Below are positions 8,212 to 17,210 of a DNA stretch of 64,000 nucleotides, in pieces. Numbering within the stretch: position 1 is the stretch's first letter; the number at the start of each line of letters is the position of its first letter. This DNA is from Nostoc flagelliforme FACHB-838 (GTDB taxonomy: Bacteria > Cyanobacteriota > Cyanobacteriia > Cyanobacteriales > Nostocaceae): the NCBI RefSeq assembly GCF_014698065.1, contig NZ_JACJSI010000017.1:46012-110011 (forward strand), read 5' to 3'. A model generated the notes under the pieces. It searched no databases and was not told the origin of the DNA. It was given only the letters and a program-made list of their open reading frames with translations. The position numbers and the translations under genes are program-made.

Positions 8212-9795
8212 TTAACGACTATTCATTACTTCTAGTAGTTCGCTAGGTTGCTGAATTAAATAATCTGGATTTTGCTTGGCTAGTACTTCCGATGAGTTAA
8301 AGCCCCAAGTCACTGCAATCACTTGGATATTTGCTTTCTTTGATGCTTCTATATCTCTGGTTTCATCTCCAACATAAATAACTTCTTGAGGTTTGAGTTG
8401 TTTTTGCCTCAGTACATTATTAATTATCGTTGTTTTACCAAAAATTGTAATTCCTGAGTAGATAAAATCGAATAGATGATTTAGTTCGTTAATTTTCAGA
8501 AATTGTGTAACATTTTCTTTAGAGTTAGAAGTGATAATACCCAGTTTATATCCTTGATTTTGCAATTCTATTAATGCTTCCTTAATTCCCGGAATTGGCT
8601 TTAATTCTGGAATTTTGTTTTTTAATTCTCCTTTAACTTTTTTAACTAAAAAAGGTATCTTAAATAGAGAAACTCCTGAATACTTAATGATTTCCCTAGA
8701 TGTTAAGTTCTTGAGAAGGGCTAACTGCTCTGGGCTTATGTGTCTATAACCAAAGTCTATAGCTAGACGATTAGCAATACTTACAAGGGCATCTACTGTA
8801 TCAGCAATTGTGCCATCAAAATCAAAAATAATTACTTTTGGGGTCATTCTTTGTCTGGATGCGTCAAGATTAGCTAGGGCGTTGCGTCGTAACATTTCTG
8901 GCTTAATCCGCCGCAAGGCAGATGCTGGAAATCGTTTATCCCACTCCTGATCTGAGATTTTGGCTAATTCTAACAGGTTGGGAGCAATATTCTCAGGATA
9001 AGGCTGAAATTCTGTAATATCAGTTGTTTGAGCAAAACGTTGATTCCAAGGACAAACATCTTGGCAAATGTCGCAACCAGCAACCCAGCCTTGCAAATGA
9101 GGCGTGATTGTCTCTGGTAATTTCTCAGCCCGATTTTCAATGGTATGATAAGCAATGCAGCGATTAGCATCAACAACAAAAGGCTGCGTAATTGCACCTG
9201 TAGGACAAGCCTGAAGACAACGAGTACAGCTACCGCAGTGTTCTGTATGCGGGCGATCGCTCTCTAATTCTAAATTAGTCAACACTTCTCCTAAAAATAC
9301 CCAAGAGCCAAATTCGCGTGTAATCACATTACCATTCTTGGCAATCCAACCAATTCCGGCAAGTTGAGCCAACACTTTATCTTGGACTGGGCCAGTGTCT
9401 GCATAATAAATAGCTCTTACGCCAGTATCAAGTGATTCTAGCCACATAGATAGCTGCTTGAGTTTTTTATGCATCACCTTGTGATAATCTCTTCCCCAAC
9501 CATAACGGGAAATTTTGGCGTATTCCTCACTTTCAGGACGTTGATGTGGTGTGTAGTAATTCAGCGCCACACATACTAGCGATCGCACTTCTGGCATCAC
9601 TAAGCGGATATCCTGACGTTTCGGGTTAGCCATCCATTTCATATCGGCGTGATAACCCAGTTCAATCCATGCTTGTAACCTCTGCGCTTCTGTGGCATTT
9701 AACCTATCTACAGCAGTAATTCCAACTTTGTGAAAACCCAACTCGCTGGCTTTTTCTTTCACCACATTGCTGCTTGTTACGAAATGCTGATTCAT
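8212..9795 (-). CDS. queG: Epoxyqueuosine reductase fused to a HAD-family phosphatase
   Basis: One uninterrupted 527-codon frame encodes two enzymes. Residues 1 to about 310 are QueG, the cobalamin-dependent reductase that turns epoxyqueuosine into queuosine in tRNA wobble position 34. It shows two 4Fe-4S motifs, CGSCTRCLQACPTGA and CDICQDVCPWN, and the family segments MKWMANPKRQDIR and YADTGPVQDKVLA. From residue 317 (MTPKVIIFDFDGTIADT) a HAD hydrolase of the phosphoglycolate-phosphatase type follows, with nucleophile Asp in DFDGT, IITSNSKEN as motif II and YVGDETRDIEAS as the acidic motif. ATG at 8847 could also start a separate 211-residue HAD protein. The join is direct, without a linker. 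Confidence 0.85.
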   Translation of the reverse strand: MNQHFVTSSNVVKEKASELGFHKVGITAVDRLNATEAQRLQAWIELGYHADMKWMANPKRQDIRLVMPEVRSLVCVALNYYTPHQRPESEEYAKISRYGWGRDYHKVMHKKLKQLSMWLESLDTGVRAIYYADTGPVQDKVLAQLAGIGWIAKNGNVITREFGSWVFLGEVLTNLELESDRPHTEHCGSCTRCLQACPTGAITQPFVVDANRCIAYHTIENRAEKLPETITPHLQGWVAGCDICQDVCPWNQRFAQTTDITEFQPYPENIAPNLLELAKISDQEWDKRFPASALRRIKPEMLRRNALANLDASRQRMTPKVIIFDFDGTIADTVDALVSIANRLAIDFGYRHISPEQLALLKNLTSREIIKYSGVSLFKIPFLVKKVKGELKNKIPELKPIPGIKEALIELQNQGYKLGIITSNSKENVTQFLKINELNHLFDFIYSGITIFGKTTIINNVLRQKQLKPQEVIYVGDETRDIEASKKANIQVIAVTWGFNSSEVLAKQNPDYLIQQPSELLEVMNSR

Positions 9796-9908
9796 TTTTT
9801 TATTGGGATTTCGCCTAAATAAAGGCGCTACAATTATACATTATCTAGTCAATACTTTATTTAAAATTTGTTACTTACCCTATAGATAGCCTGTTTTAAG
9901 AGACTATT

Positions 9909-10052
9909 TAACGCGATGTGCAACTTATTCTTAAAACCCCTCTCCAAACTTCTCCCCGAAACGGAGAGAGGCTTTGATTCTTGCTCCCCTTCCCTGGTAG
10001 GGAAGGGGTTGGAGGTTAGGGGTTAGGTTTGAGAGTAAAGCACATGGCGTTA
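9909..10052. mobile_element. MITE-like inverted-repeat element
   Basis: A 13-base terminal inverted repeat (TAACGCGATGTGC at 9909-9921 against GCACATGGCGTTA at 10040-10052, one mismatch) encloses a non-coding interior with a perfect 10-bp hairpin at 9986-10008 (CCCCTTCCCT/AGGGAAGGGG). Its left end shares the 16-mer TGCAACTTATTCTTAA with 5912-5927. No coding capacity is visible. It is inferred to be a non-autonomous element or a complex dispersed palindrome. Confidence 0.55.
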
Positions 10053-10192
10053 TTTATAAAGTAAACCTTAAATTGTCAGGTGCGTTATGCGCTGCTTTAA
10101 CGCACTGGAAAATATGGTGCGTTACGGCTAAATTAGACTTTCTCAAACCTTCAAATTCCTACACAGCCGTAATACACCTGACTTTATAAATA
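10051..10192. mobile_element. Second MITE-like element with nested inverted repeats
   Basis: The perfect 12-bp outer inverted repeat is TATTTATAAAGT at 10051-10062 and its complement at 10181-10192. Inside are an 8-bp repeat (10075-10082 with 10175-10182), a hairpin at 10080-10105 and a 12-of-14 repeat (10116-10129 with 10165-10178). It abuts the element at 9909-10052. Together they fill most of the 538-base gap between QueG-HAD and the carotenoid gene; nothing else is seen there. Confidence 0.55.
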
Positions 10193-10333
10193 GGCTTTAA
10201 GGTGCTATGCAGCTTAATACTTCCATCGTGAGGAAGATTTATCAGTACGTAACAATCTATCTCAACAGCAGCTTTCTTTTTACCTATTTTTGTACTGAAA
10301 TTAGTATTCAGCTAGCATAATATAGGTAATTTT

Positions 10334-10765
10334 ATGACCTCTGCTGAATTTGTGTCTCCACCACAGTTTAAAGAAGAATTCCAGATTGAGGGAATTACAG
10401 AACCAAGTGTAGTACGTTATTTTGAAACCTTAAATGCAGGAGAATTCGAGGCGACTGCTGCCTTGTTTGGGGTAGACGGTGTGATGCGTCCACCATTTGA
10501 ATCTGATCTTGTGGGGACAGATGCGATCGCAGCCTATTTAAAACAAGAAGGTCAAAACATTAAAGCTTACCCCAACACAGGAATAGTCGAGACTTTAGAA
10601 AACGCTACGATCCAAATCCAGGTAACAGGCAAAGCCCAAACTTCCTGGTGTAATGTGAATGTTTTGTGGTTATTTATCCTCAATCAACAAGGGAAAATTT
10701 TATATACTAAAATCAAACTTTTAGCTTCTCCCAAAGAGTTGCTTTCTTTACGTCGTGAAGACTAA
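10334..10765 (+). CDS. OCP C-terminal-domain homolog (CTDH), NTF2-like carotenoid carrier
   Basis: A 143-residue NTF2-like protein matching the C-terminal regulatory domain of orange carotenoid protein. CTDHs take up ketocarotenoid from membranes and can hand it to helical carotenoid proteins. Diagnostic stretches are VVRYFETLNAGEFEA, GVDGVMRPPFESDLVG, IQVTGKAQTSWC and KIKLLASPKELL. Tyr29 and Trp112 fit the positions of the two OCP residues that hydrogen-bond the carotenoid keto group (Tyr201, Trp288). The single Cys106 corresponds to the cysteine region described for dimer-forming CTDHs of Anabaena. The N-terminal domain partner is at 6862-7392. A hairpin terminator follows. Confidence 0.9.
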   Translation: MTSAEFVSPPQFKEEFQIEGITEPSVVRYFETLNAGEFEATAALFGVDGVMRPPFESDLVGTDAIAAYLKQEGQNIKAYPNTGIVETLENATIQIQVTGKAQTSWCNVNVLWLFILNQQGKILYTKIKLLASPKELLSLRRED

Positions 10766-10789
10766 CAAATAACTTTTAGGAGTCAGGAA

Positions 10790-10818
10790 AAATCCCCATA
10801 AATAAATTTAGGGGATTT
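10790..10818 (+). terminator. Terminator of the CTDH gene
   Basis: An 8-bp perfect stem AAATCCCC/GGGGATTT (10790-10797 with 10811-10818) lies 25 bases past the stop codon. The loop itself can pair partly. Confidence 0.6.
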
Positions 10819-11007
10819 CATGAGTTTTAATAAGGAAGAATATTTAATACTATTTTGCCTAAAAAGGGCAAAGTTTTAAACAAATATTCAGACGTTCTCT
10901 GACTCGCTACCGCTACGCTCTCACCCAGTGATACAAAACTAAGAGCTTGATTTTAACTCCTGAATTCTTGTTCATAAATAACATGACTTAAAAATAGCAA
11001 CTTTTGT

Positions 11008-11433
11008 TTATTGGACTAACTCAGGTAAAGTAGCTTCTAACTTAAGACAGTTTGCACCATTAACCTGTAACTTGTAATCTACTTTATCCATGAGACGATT
11101 CATAATTAGCCAGCCATAACCACCTTCTTGTTTTTCCATAGGGTTTGGAGCGTAGTATTTAGACATATCAAAGCCTTCGCCGTAGTCCCAAACTTCTAGG
11201 GCCAAATCCCGGTCTTTGACTTCCAAACGCAGTAAAATTGGTAAATTTGGTTTATCCTTGTGGGCATGACGAACTGCATTTGAGTAAGCTTCCACTAAAG
11301 CCAGTCTTAAACGACTTGATTGCCGCGACCAGTCTACAGATTCTCCTAGCTGGATTTTCAAACATCCCAGCAACCAGTTTTCAACAATATTAAGAAAATT
11401 CAAGTCGCTTGGTACATGAAGCTCACTTTTCAT
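11008..11433 (-). CDS. RsbW-like anti-sigma factor / ATP-binding serine kinase domain
   Basis: A 141-residue GHKL-type ATPase domain protein of the anti-sigma/serine-kinase (HATPase_c_2) class. The N-box is RLALVEAYSNAVRHAH, the G1 box VWDYGEGFD and the G2 box EGGYGWLIMNRLMD. Such proteins regulate an anti-sigma-factor antagonist or a sigma factor by partner switching. It starts three bases after the stop of the upstream SpoIIE-type phosphatase, so the two are almost certainly co-transcribed and antagonistic. No STAS-domain partner is present in the window. Confidence 0.9.
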   Translation of the reverse strand: MKSELHVPSDLNFLNIVENWLLGCLKIQLGESVDWSRQSSRLRLALVEAYSNAVRHAHKDKPNLPILLRLEVKDRDLALEVWDYGEGFDMSKYYAPNPMEKQEGGYGWLIMNRLMDKVDYKLQVNGANCLKLEATLPELVQ

Positions 11434-11436
11434 TAC

Positions 11437-13110
11437 TTATAAAATCTCCAGCGAAAGTATAGTTTGATCATCTTCTTGAACGTGATTATCTGCCTGGATG
11501 CGAGCTAATAAATGGTTAAGCGAAAGTGGTTGCTCCTCTTGTTGTAAGAGTTGCCAAAGACCATCTTGATTCAGCATAAAACGGTTCACTGGCTCAACAG
11601 CAGCTACTGTTTTGACCGTTGAATCAGGATTATTTGATACCATTGCTTCTGTAATTCCATCGCTGGCTAGCAACAATGTGTCTCCAGCAGCGAGAACCAA
11701 GCGACCAGACTCTGCCTGCCACTTAGGTAAGATTCCCAAAGGAACGCTGCGGACTTTGAGATAATTGGGATTGTCGGCTAAAGCCGAGCAGCGTGACCAT
11801 AATAGTGGATAAATATGACCGGCATTAGTATAGACTAGTTCCTTAGTGCTAGGCGTATAACAAGCTAATACAAGGGTAATAAAATAGTTATTACTAATTA
11901 AATCTTCGCTCAGAGCGCGGTTGAGGTTTTGCATAACCACATTCGGCTCGGCTGGTGTTTCTTGAGATAATTCTCGGCGCAAAACGGAAATAATACTAGC
12001 CATAAATAACGCAGCGGGGACACCCTTGCCAGAAACGTCACCAACTGCTAACCATAAATCGCCTTTGGGATGAACAAATACTTCAAAAAAATCTCCTCCT
12101 ACTTCCCGCGCCGGATAGCAGCAGGCTTGTACCTTCACACCTTTGATGTCAGGTAAACTTTGGCGTAGCAAGTTGTATTGAATTTGACGAGCTACCTCTA
12201 ATTCAGTGTGAATCTGCTGTTGCTTTTCTTGGAGGCGCTGGTAGAGTTTTGCTTGAGATAGCGCTAAGGCTGCTTGTTCAGCAACACCTGCAATCAGTTG
12301 GATATCTTCGTCTTGCCAAGGGCGATCGCTTCCCCATTGGTGGAGAGCTAGCACAGCCAACAAATGTTGATGGTAGCTAAGTGGCACAACTAAGTTGTGG
12401 CAAGGATTACCGTTATATACATCTTGAGCGAGTTGATAATGACGGGTTTCCAGGACTTTTTCAATTAAAACACTGGGATCGAAGAAGCAATCTAATACAG
12501 TAGATTTAGGATCGTGGTAAACAAACTGGTCTTGTATGAGGCGATCGCTCTCTACTGGTCTGAGTAAACAACTGGTAGCTTCAAATGTTTCTCCAATAGT
12601 TGCGACAATTTTTTGTAGCATACTATCGTAGTCTAAAGATTCTCGAATTGCTGTTGTTACCGCATTAAACAAAGATTCTCGCCGTAGGGCCCGACGCAAC
12701 TCTTGGGTGCGCTTCTTAACTAAGCGATATGTATCAGTAGCTTGCTCAACTAAGCCTCTCAGCCGTTCTGGATTCCAAGGTTTGGTAATATACTTGAATA
12801 CCTGACCAGAGTTAATCGCATCTACCAAATCTTCGACATCAGTAAAACCAGTTAACAAAATCCTAATCGTGTCTGGAAAGCGTTCTACGGTGCGACTAAA
12901 AAATTCAGTCCCATTCATTTCTGGCATTCTTTGGTCAGAAATAATTACTGCCATTTCGCCAAATTGATCCAAGATTTCCATAGCACCCAATGCATGATTG
13001 GCTTTATATACTTGAAAATCTCGCCTAAAAGTGCGGTAGAGTAAGTCTAAGTTATCTGGCTCATCATCTACCACCATGAGCTTAAGTTTGTCCGCCCCGA
13101 TCTCAGCCAT
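11437..13110 (-). CDS. Response regulator - GAF - SpoIIE-type PP2C phosphatase
   Basis: A 557-residue signalling protein with three domains. Residues 5-125 form a receiver domain (VVDDEP, phosphoacceptor Asp59 in ISDQRMPEMNG, LTGF, KYITKPW). A GAF domain spans about 150-300. A SpoIIE-like PP2C phosphatase lies at about 345-557 (YPAREVGGDFFEVF, LAVGDVSGKGVPAALFMA, LLLASDGITEAM, DDQTILSLEIL). It should dephosphorylate a STAS-type antagonist in response to a histidine kinase and a GAF ligand. It is followed by the RsbW-like gene, forming a partner-switching pair. The cognate kinase is not seen nearby. Confidence 0.93.
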   Translation of the reverse strand: MAEIGADKLKLMVVDDEPDNLDLLYRTFRRDFQVYKANHALGAMEILDQFGEMAVIISDQRMPEMNGTEFFSRTVERFPDTIRILLTGFTDVEDLVDAINSGQVFKYITKPWNPERLRGLVEQATDTYRLVKKRTQELRRALRRESLFNAVTTAIRESLDYDSMLQKIVATIGETFEATSCLLRPVESDRLIQDQFVYHDPKSTVLDCFFDPSVLIEKVLETRHYQLAQDVYNGNPCHNLVVPLSYHQHLLAVLALHQWGSDRPWQDEDIQLIAGVAEQAALALSQAKLYQRLQEKQQQIHTELEVARQIQYNLLRQSLPDIKGVKVQACCYPAREVGGDFFEVFVHPKGDLWLAVGDVSGKGVPAALFMASIISVLRRELSQETPAEPNVVMQNLNRALSEDLISNNYFITLVLACYTPSTKELVYTNAGHIYPLLWSRCSALADNPNYLKVRSVPLGILPKWQAESGRLVLAAGDTLLLASDGITEAMVSNNPDSTVKTVAAVEPVNRFMLNQDGLWQLLQQEEQPLSLNHLLARIQADNHVQEDDQTILSLEIL

Positions 13111-13273
13111 ATTTGACTTTTGTTTTCACATATTTGAATGGCGAGATAGCATGATGTTTATCCCACCTGATAGATAACAGAAAATTAGAGTTGCTATTCA
13201 CTTTGAAAAAATAACTTTCTCAAAGTTGTAAGTTTCCCTTGATCATCCTCAATGATCCACACCCAAATTAACT

Positions 13274-13993
13274 TTATCCAACTAACCCAGAACGCAAGGC
13301 ACGGACTGCTGCTTGGGTACGGTCATCGGCACATAGCTTATTCAAAATATTGCGAACGTGAGTTTTAACAGTCCCAACAGTGATGTAAAGCCTTTCCGCA
13401 ATTACTGCATTACTACAACCTTCGACAATCAACTGTAACACTTCTAACTCCCTTTCTGTCAGTGTGTAAGGCTGGATTCCTTCCAGATTCTCAATAAAAT
13501 CAGGGTTAGGGGAAATAGTCTTGTTATCGGCAAAAGCCGATTCCAACTTTTGGGGATTTTGTTGTGCTTGTTGTAATACAATTCGAGCGATCGCCGGATC
13601 GATCCAGGCGTTGCCATTGTAAGTTACTCGCACTGCTTCCAGCAAATTATCAAATTTGATATCTTTCATACAGTAAGAGTCTGCACCAGCGGCAAAAGCT
13701 GCCAATACCGCTTCTTTGTTATCCCGCAGCGTCAGAATTAACACTTTTGTAAGTAGCTGCTGTCCATTAGTAGTAGATTTTACCTCCCGCGTTAACTCAA
13801 TGCCATCTTTATCTGGTAAACCAATATCTACAATGGCAATATCTGGTCGTACCATTTTTAACATTTTTAGTCCCTCAACAGCATTGGCAGCTTCACCTAC
13901 AACTTCAATTTCATCCTTTTGCTGTAGTGCTGTCCGAATACCTACACGAGTTAGGTCATGATCTTCAATTAAAGCGATACGAATTTTACTCAT
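13274..13993 (-). CDS. NarL/LuxR-type response regulator
   Basis: A two-component transcription regulator of 239 residues. The receiver domain has acidic residues in IEDHDLTRVG, phosphoacceptor Asp56 in VDIGLPDKDG and Lys in CMKDIK. A linker of about 35 residues leads to a LuxR-type helix-turn-helix (LTERELEVLQLIVEGCSNAVIAERLYITVGTVKTHVRNIL). The frame is open to a TTG two codons earlier, but ATG at 13993 fits the family start MSKIRIALIEDH. It precedes the phosphatase/anti-sigma pair in the same direction with a 163-base gap, so it may be functionally linked, which is not shown. Confidence 0.92.
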   Translation of the reverse strand: MSKIRIALIEDHDLTRVGIRTALQQKDEIEVVGEAANAVEGLKMLKMVRPDIAIVDIGLPDKDGIELTREVKSTTNGQQLLTKVLILTLRDNKEAVLAAFAAGADSYCMKDIKFDNLLEAVRVTYNGNAWIDPAIARIVLQQAQQNPQKLESAFADNKTISPNPDFIENLEGIQPYTLTERELEVLQLIVEGCSNAVIAERLYITVGTVKTHVRNILNKLCADDRTQAAVRALRSGLVG

Positions 13994-14417
13994 AGCCAAC
14001 TTCAGCCCGTGACACTACCTATAACCATAAAGTCGAGTTTCGTTACATACTCCTACACTAACTGCAAGTAGTATAGTGGAGGCTTTTGTTCCCGGAACCA
14101 GAGTTGCGAGTTGAGCGTTTTATACCGAGTGAATATTACACTTTAACAATATAAGTTGGGCTGGTTCAGCCCAAGTACAAGCGCCCAAAACTAATAGACA
14201 TCTGGTGAAATTAATTATGTGTTACTTGAAATCCTTGTAGGACGTAGCACTGCTATATCTCTACATTCTTTTTCACTCATATCTCTAATTAGTTTAATTA
14301 TGCTTTCTATTGTTGCAGGGCAATGGGCTATCTCTCCTGTAGAAGTTCTAATATAAAAAATTTGATAAACTTAACATTCATGCAAAATCTGGTGTGAGGA
14401 TTACTCAAGAATAGGCT
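13994..14417. other. Divergent intergenic region
   Basis: 424 bases between the response regulator and the WecB/TagA gene must hold both promoters. A decayed copy of the GTAGGG...CTAC palindromic repeat is visible at about 14238-14265. I see no gene or confident promoter element. Confidence 0.5.
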
Positions 14418-15173
14418 ATGTCTAACGGCAATCAAGCATTTTCAGTGTTGGGAATACCAGTTCATGTGATGGCTAACTATCCAGGCTGGTTGCTAGAATG
14501 CCTGCACGCAGGCAGAGGAACTCATGTAGTAACGCTTAATGCAGAAATGACTATGCAGGCAGAGCAAAATCAATTATTAGCTCAGGTCATTAAAAATGCT
14601 GAACTCGTAATTCCAGATGGAGCCGGGGTGGTTTTGTATTTACGGTGGCTGTTATGGCAAAAAGTGCAGCGTTTTCCGGGGATTGAATTAGCAGAAAAAC
14701 TTTTGCAAGAACTTGGGCAGCAGAAGATAGGAGCAAAGATATTTTTTTATGGAGGAGCGCCTGGAGTCGCCGCAAAAACGGCGGATTTTTGGCAGCAGCA
14801 AATTCCAGATTTGAATATAGTAGGCACTCACTCAGGCTACCATTCTCCAGAAGAAGAAGCACAATTGCGACAAACTCTTGTTCAATTGCAGCCACAAGTG
14901 ATTTTTGTCGGTTTGGGAGTGCCACGTCAAGAGTTATGGATTGCCGAAAACCGCCATTTGTGTCCTCAAGCAATTTGGATTGGCGTTGGTGGCAGTTTTG
15001 ATATTTGGTCGGGAACTAAAACTCGCGCTCCTGCCTGGTTAGGAAATAATAATTTGGAATGGTTGTATCGCCTTTATCAAGAACCTTGGCGCTGGCGGCG
15101 GATGTTGGCTTTGCCAGCCTTTGCGGTGAAAGCTTTTGTTTATCGTTTAACAGCAAGGGGTGCAATTAGTTAA
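14418..15173 (+). CDS. WecB/TagA/CpsF family glycosyltransferase (GT26)
   Basis: A 251-residue GT26 enzyme that adds a sugar (N-acetylmannosamine-type in characterised members) to a lipid-linked intermediate at the inner membrane surface. Characteristic segments are VVTLNAEMTMQA, the catalytic IPDGAGVVL, RFPGIELAEKL, VIFVGLGVPRQELWI, IGVGGSFDIWSG with the following RAPAWLG, and the C-terminal EWLYRLYQEPWRWRRM. All key positions look intact. It is isolated from the large polysaccharide cluster by 20 kb. A hairpin terminator follows. Confidence 0.93.
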   Translation: MSNGNQAFSVLGIPVHVMANYPGWLLECLHAGRGTHVVTLNAEMTMQAEQNQLLAQVIKNAELVIPDGAGVVLYLRWLLWQKVQRFPGIELAEKLLQELGQQKIGAKIFFYGGAPGVAAKTADFWQQQIPDLNIVGTHSGYHSPEEEAQLRQTLVQLQPQVIFVGLGVPRQELWIAENRHLCPQAIWIGVGGSFDIWSGTKTRAPAWLGNNNLEWLYRLYQEPWRWRRMLALPAFAVKAFVYRLTARGAIS

Positions 15174-15332
15174 GAGTAGGGCATGGGGATAGGAAACATG
15201 GTGACGCAAAGAAAGGATCAAATACTATCTCCATGTAAGAGTGTCCCTGTGTCCAATGCTGAATTCTGAGTGTTATTACTTAGCTAGTATTAAAATCTTC
15301 AAAAAGTTTTAAATTTTCTTTGTTGAATTTAA

Positions 15333-15355
15333 ATTCCCAGGCGAAACCTGGGAAT
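15333..15355 (+). terminator. Rho-independent-type terminator
   Basis: A perfect 9-bp stem ATTCCCAGG/CCTGGGAAT with loop CGAAA is followed by CCTTATTTTT. It lies 160 bases after the WecB/TagA stop and 70 before the FtsE-like gene, separating the two transcripts. Confidence 0.75.
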
Positions 15356-15427
15356 CCTTATTTTTGAGAGGAATGTCACATCTGAGCTACCAAACAGTTT
15401 GGTTGTGGGTATGAGGAAAATTTAACA

Positions 15428-16174
15428 ATGCCAGTATTAACAACTCAAGTTAAGAAAGACAAATCCCTTCATAAAGAGAACTGTGAAACTCAACAGCATG
15501 GTGGCAATACTACTGCAAAGGTGAAATTGCAATCTGTAACCAAGACTTACACTAACGGCACTCACGCTTTGTTGAATGCGAACCTTGAGGTAAAAAAGGG
15601 AGAATTTTTGTTTATCACGGGGCCAAGTGGTTCTGGTAAATCAACGCTCTTGAAACTGCTGTATGGCCAGGAGTCGCCGACACAGGGAGAAGTAATTGTT
15701 GATGAATGTAATGTAGCGGGTTTACGGGGCGATCGCTTGTCATTATTGCGGCGACAAATTGGTATTGTGTTTCAAGACTACAAATTAATTACTCAACGAA
15801 CAGTGGCAGAAAATGTCACTTTTGTCTTGCAAGCTCAAGGGTATACCCGTAAAGAAATTCAACGACGTTTAGAACCAACCTTGAAGTTGGTAGGTTTGCT
15901 GAATAAAGCTGACTGCTTTCCAGATCAACTCTCTGGGGGAGAGCAACAGCGCGTGAGTATTGCCCGTGCGATCGTTGGTACGCCACCCTTGCTGTTGGCA
16001 GATGAGCCGACTGGAAATCTCGATCCAGATAATTCTTGGCAAGTGATCCAGATTCTTCGAAAGTTAAATTCCTTTGGGGCTACAGTAATTGTTACCACCC
16101 ACGATGAACAATTGGTGCGGCGGTGTAATCATCCGGTAGTGCAAGTTTGCAATGGACGGTTGTCTCGAAAATAG
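15428..16174 (+). CDS. ftsE: FtsE-like cell-division ATP-binding protein
   Basis: A 248-residue ABC ATPase most like FtsE, which with FtsX links the divisome to peptidoglycan hydrolysis. A variable 30-residue N-terminal extension precedes the core ([24 protein letters not shown]). Motifs: Walker [29 protein letters not shown] (a typical FtsE Q-loop region), signature [14 protein letters not shown], Walker [13 protein letters not shown] and switch His in VTTHDEQLV. No ftsX neighbour is present; in cyanobacteria the two are often apart. Distinction from LolD-type ATPases rests on the [13 protein letters not shown] and NLDPDNSW segments and is probable, not certain. Confidence 0.82.
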   Translation: MPVLTTQVKKDKSLHKENCETQQHGGNTTAKVKLQSVTKTYTNGTHALLNANLEVKKGEFLFITGPSGSGKSTLLKLLYGQESPTQGEVIVDECNVAGLRGDRLSLLRRQIGIVFQDYKLITQRTVAENVTFVLQAQGYTRKEIQRRLEPTLKLVGLLNKADCFPDQLSGGEQQRVSIARAIVGTPPLLLADEPTGNLDPDNSWQVIQILRKLNSFGATVIVTTHDEQLVRRCNHPVVQVCNGRLSRK

Positions 16175-16175
16175 T

Positions 16176-16235
16176 TAATTGTCATTAGTTATTGGTCATT
16201 GGTCATTTGCAAAGGACAAAGGACAAAGGACTAAT
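16176..16235. repeat. Short tandem repeats of TTGGTCA and GGACAAA types
   Basis: Tandem degenerate TCATTGG units are followed by three AAGGACA units. The same two-part arrangement occurs at 5320-5390. The segment separates the convergent FtsE-like and armadillo-fold genes. Confidence 0.65.
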
Positions 16236-17028
16236 AAACGTGGTGTTTGACTTTTGCTGATACGGGTGTGAAAGTTGCAGCTGTTTTGGGTGATAAAACT
16301 TGTGGGCGATGGTCTTTGACCGACTGGAGGTCATCGCAGGCTTGTAAACTCTTAAAAGCTGCCTCTCGAACCACAACTTCTTTTTCTCGACTGAGTAGGA
16401 GTTGCAAGCATTCCACAACATCTTGCTGCACTGAAGAATCAACTCGCTGACGGCTGATCAATTTAGTTAGTTGACGTAGGGCAATCAACCGCTTCAATGG
16501 ATCTTTTTCTGTTAAATTCACCAACAACCGATCCAGATGGTCTTCTTCTCGATTTTCATAGAAGTTGACAATTTGCCACACCAATAAAATTAAAGTTAAC
16601 AGTGTTCCCACGCCTTGCACAATAGCACCAGCAGCAATCCAGTGACTGCGAGAGTCAACCCAAATTGCCGCTGCCATGTAAGTGCTGACAGTAGCAAGAC
16701 CACCACTGACGACTGCTAAGGCTAATCGACGATTTGAACTATTTAAAGACTTATGTATTTTAGACCAACGCAATTGCCAGTCCCACTCCTGCATTGAGTA
16801 AACCAATACCATTACTCCAATGCCAATTAAGAGAGCCAATAGCAGTTTCCAGTTCCACAACAACATGGCAACGACGATTGTCAGGAACCCAAGAAAGCCC
16901 CCAGGCCCAGAGAAGCGCTTAAATGTTTGCTGCTTTATGGCTCCCTTTGTCTTGATTTTTGGAAGCGACCAGTTCCAGCTGGGGATTTGGTTGATCAATT
17001 GCTGCCAAGAAGACGAAGCCTGTGCCAC
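16231..17028 (-). CDS. Cyanobacterial membrane protein with C-terminal armadillo/HEAT-like helices
   Basis: A 265-residue protein with four predicted membrane segments (about residues 45-62, 63-82, 102-122 and 131-153), in two pairs around a basic cytosolic stretch (RWSKIHKSLNSSNRR). The C-terminal 110 residues are helical with an ALRQLTKLISRQR...ECLQLLLSREKEVVVREAAFKSLQAC pattern typical of HEAT/armadillo repeats. Homologs are annotated in cyanobacteria as armadillo-type-fold proteins; function unknown. The start MAQASSSWQQL is the only good ATG. Confidence 0.75.
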   Translation of the reverse strand: MAQASSSWQQLINQIPSWNWSLPKIKTKGAIKQQTFKRFSGPGGFLGFLTIVVAMLLWNWKLLLALLIGIGVMVLVYSMQEWDWQLRWSKIHKSLNSSNRRLALAVVSGGLATVSTYMAAAIWVDSRSHWIAAGAIVQGVGTLLTLILLVWQIVNFYENREEDHLDRLLVNLTEKDPLKRLIALRQLTKLISRQRVDSSVQQDVVECLQLLLSREKEVVVREAAFKSLQACDDLQSVKDHRPQVLSPKTAATFTPVSAKVKHHVY

Positions 17029-17210
17029 AGTGTTTACCTACTTACTTACGAAATTACCTATTGTATAAGTTTTACTATGGATAAAGAAAGAATGAAGGCT
17101 CAAACCACAATATGCCCGCTTTTATGGACGGATAGTAGACTATTACAGGCGCAAATTAAGATACCATTTTCAATCGCTCAGAGCAAGGGCATCTTGTACG
17201 TAAGTCCTAA

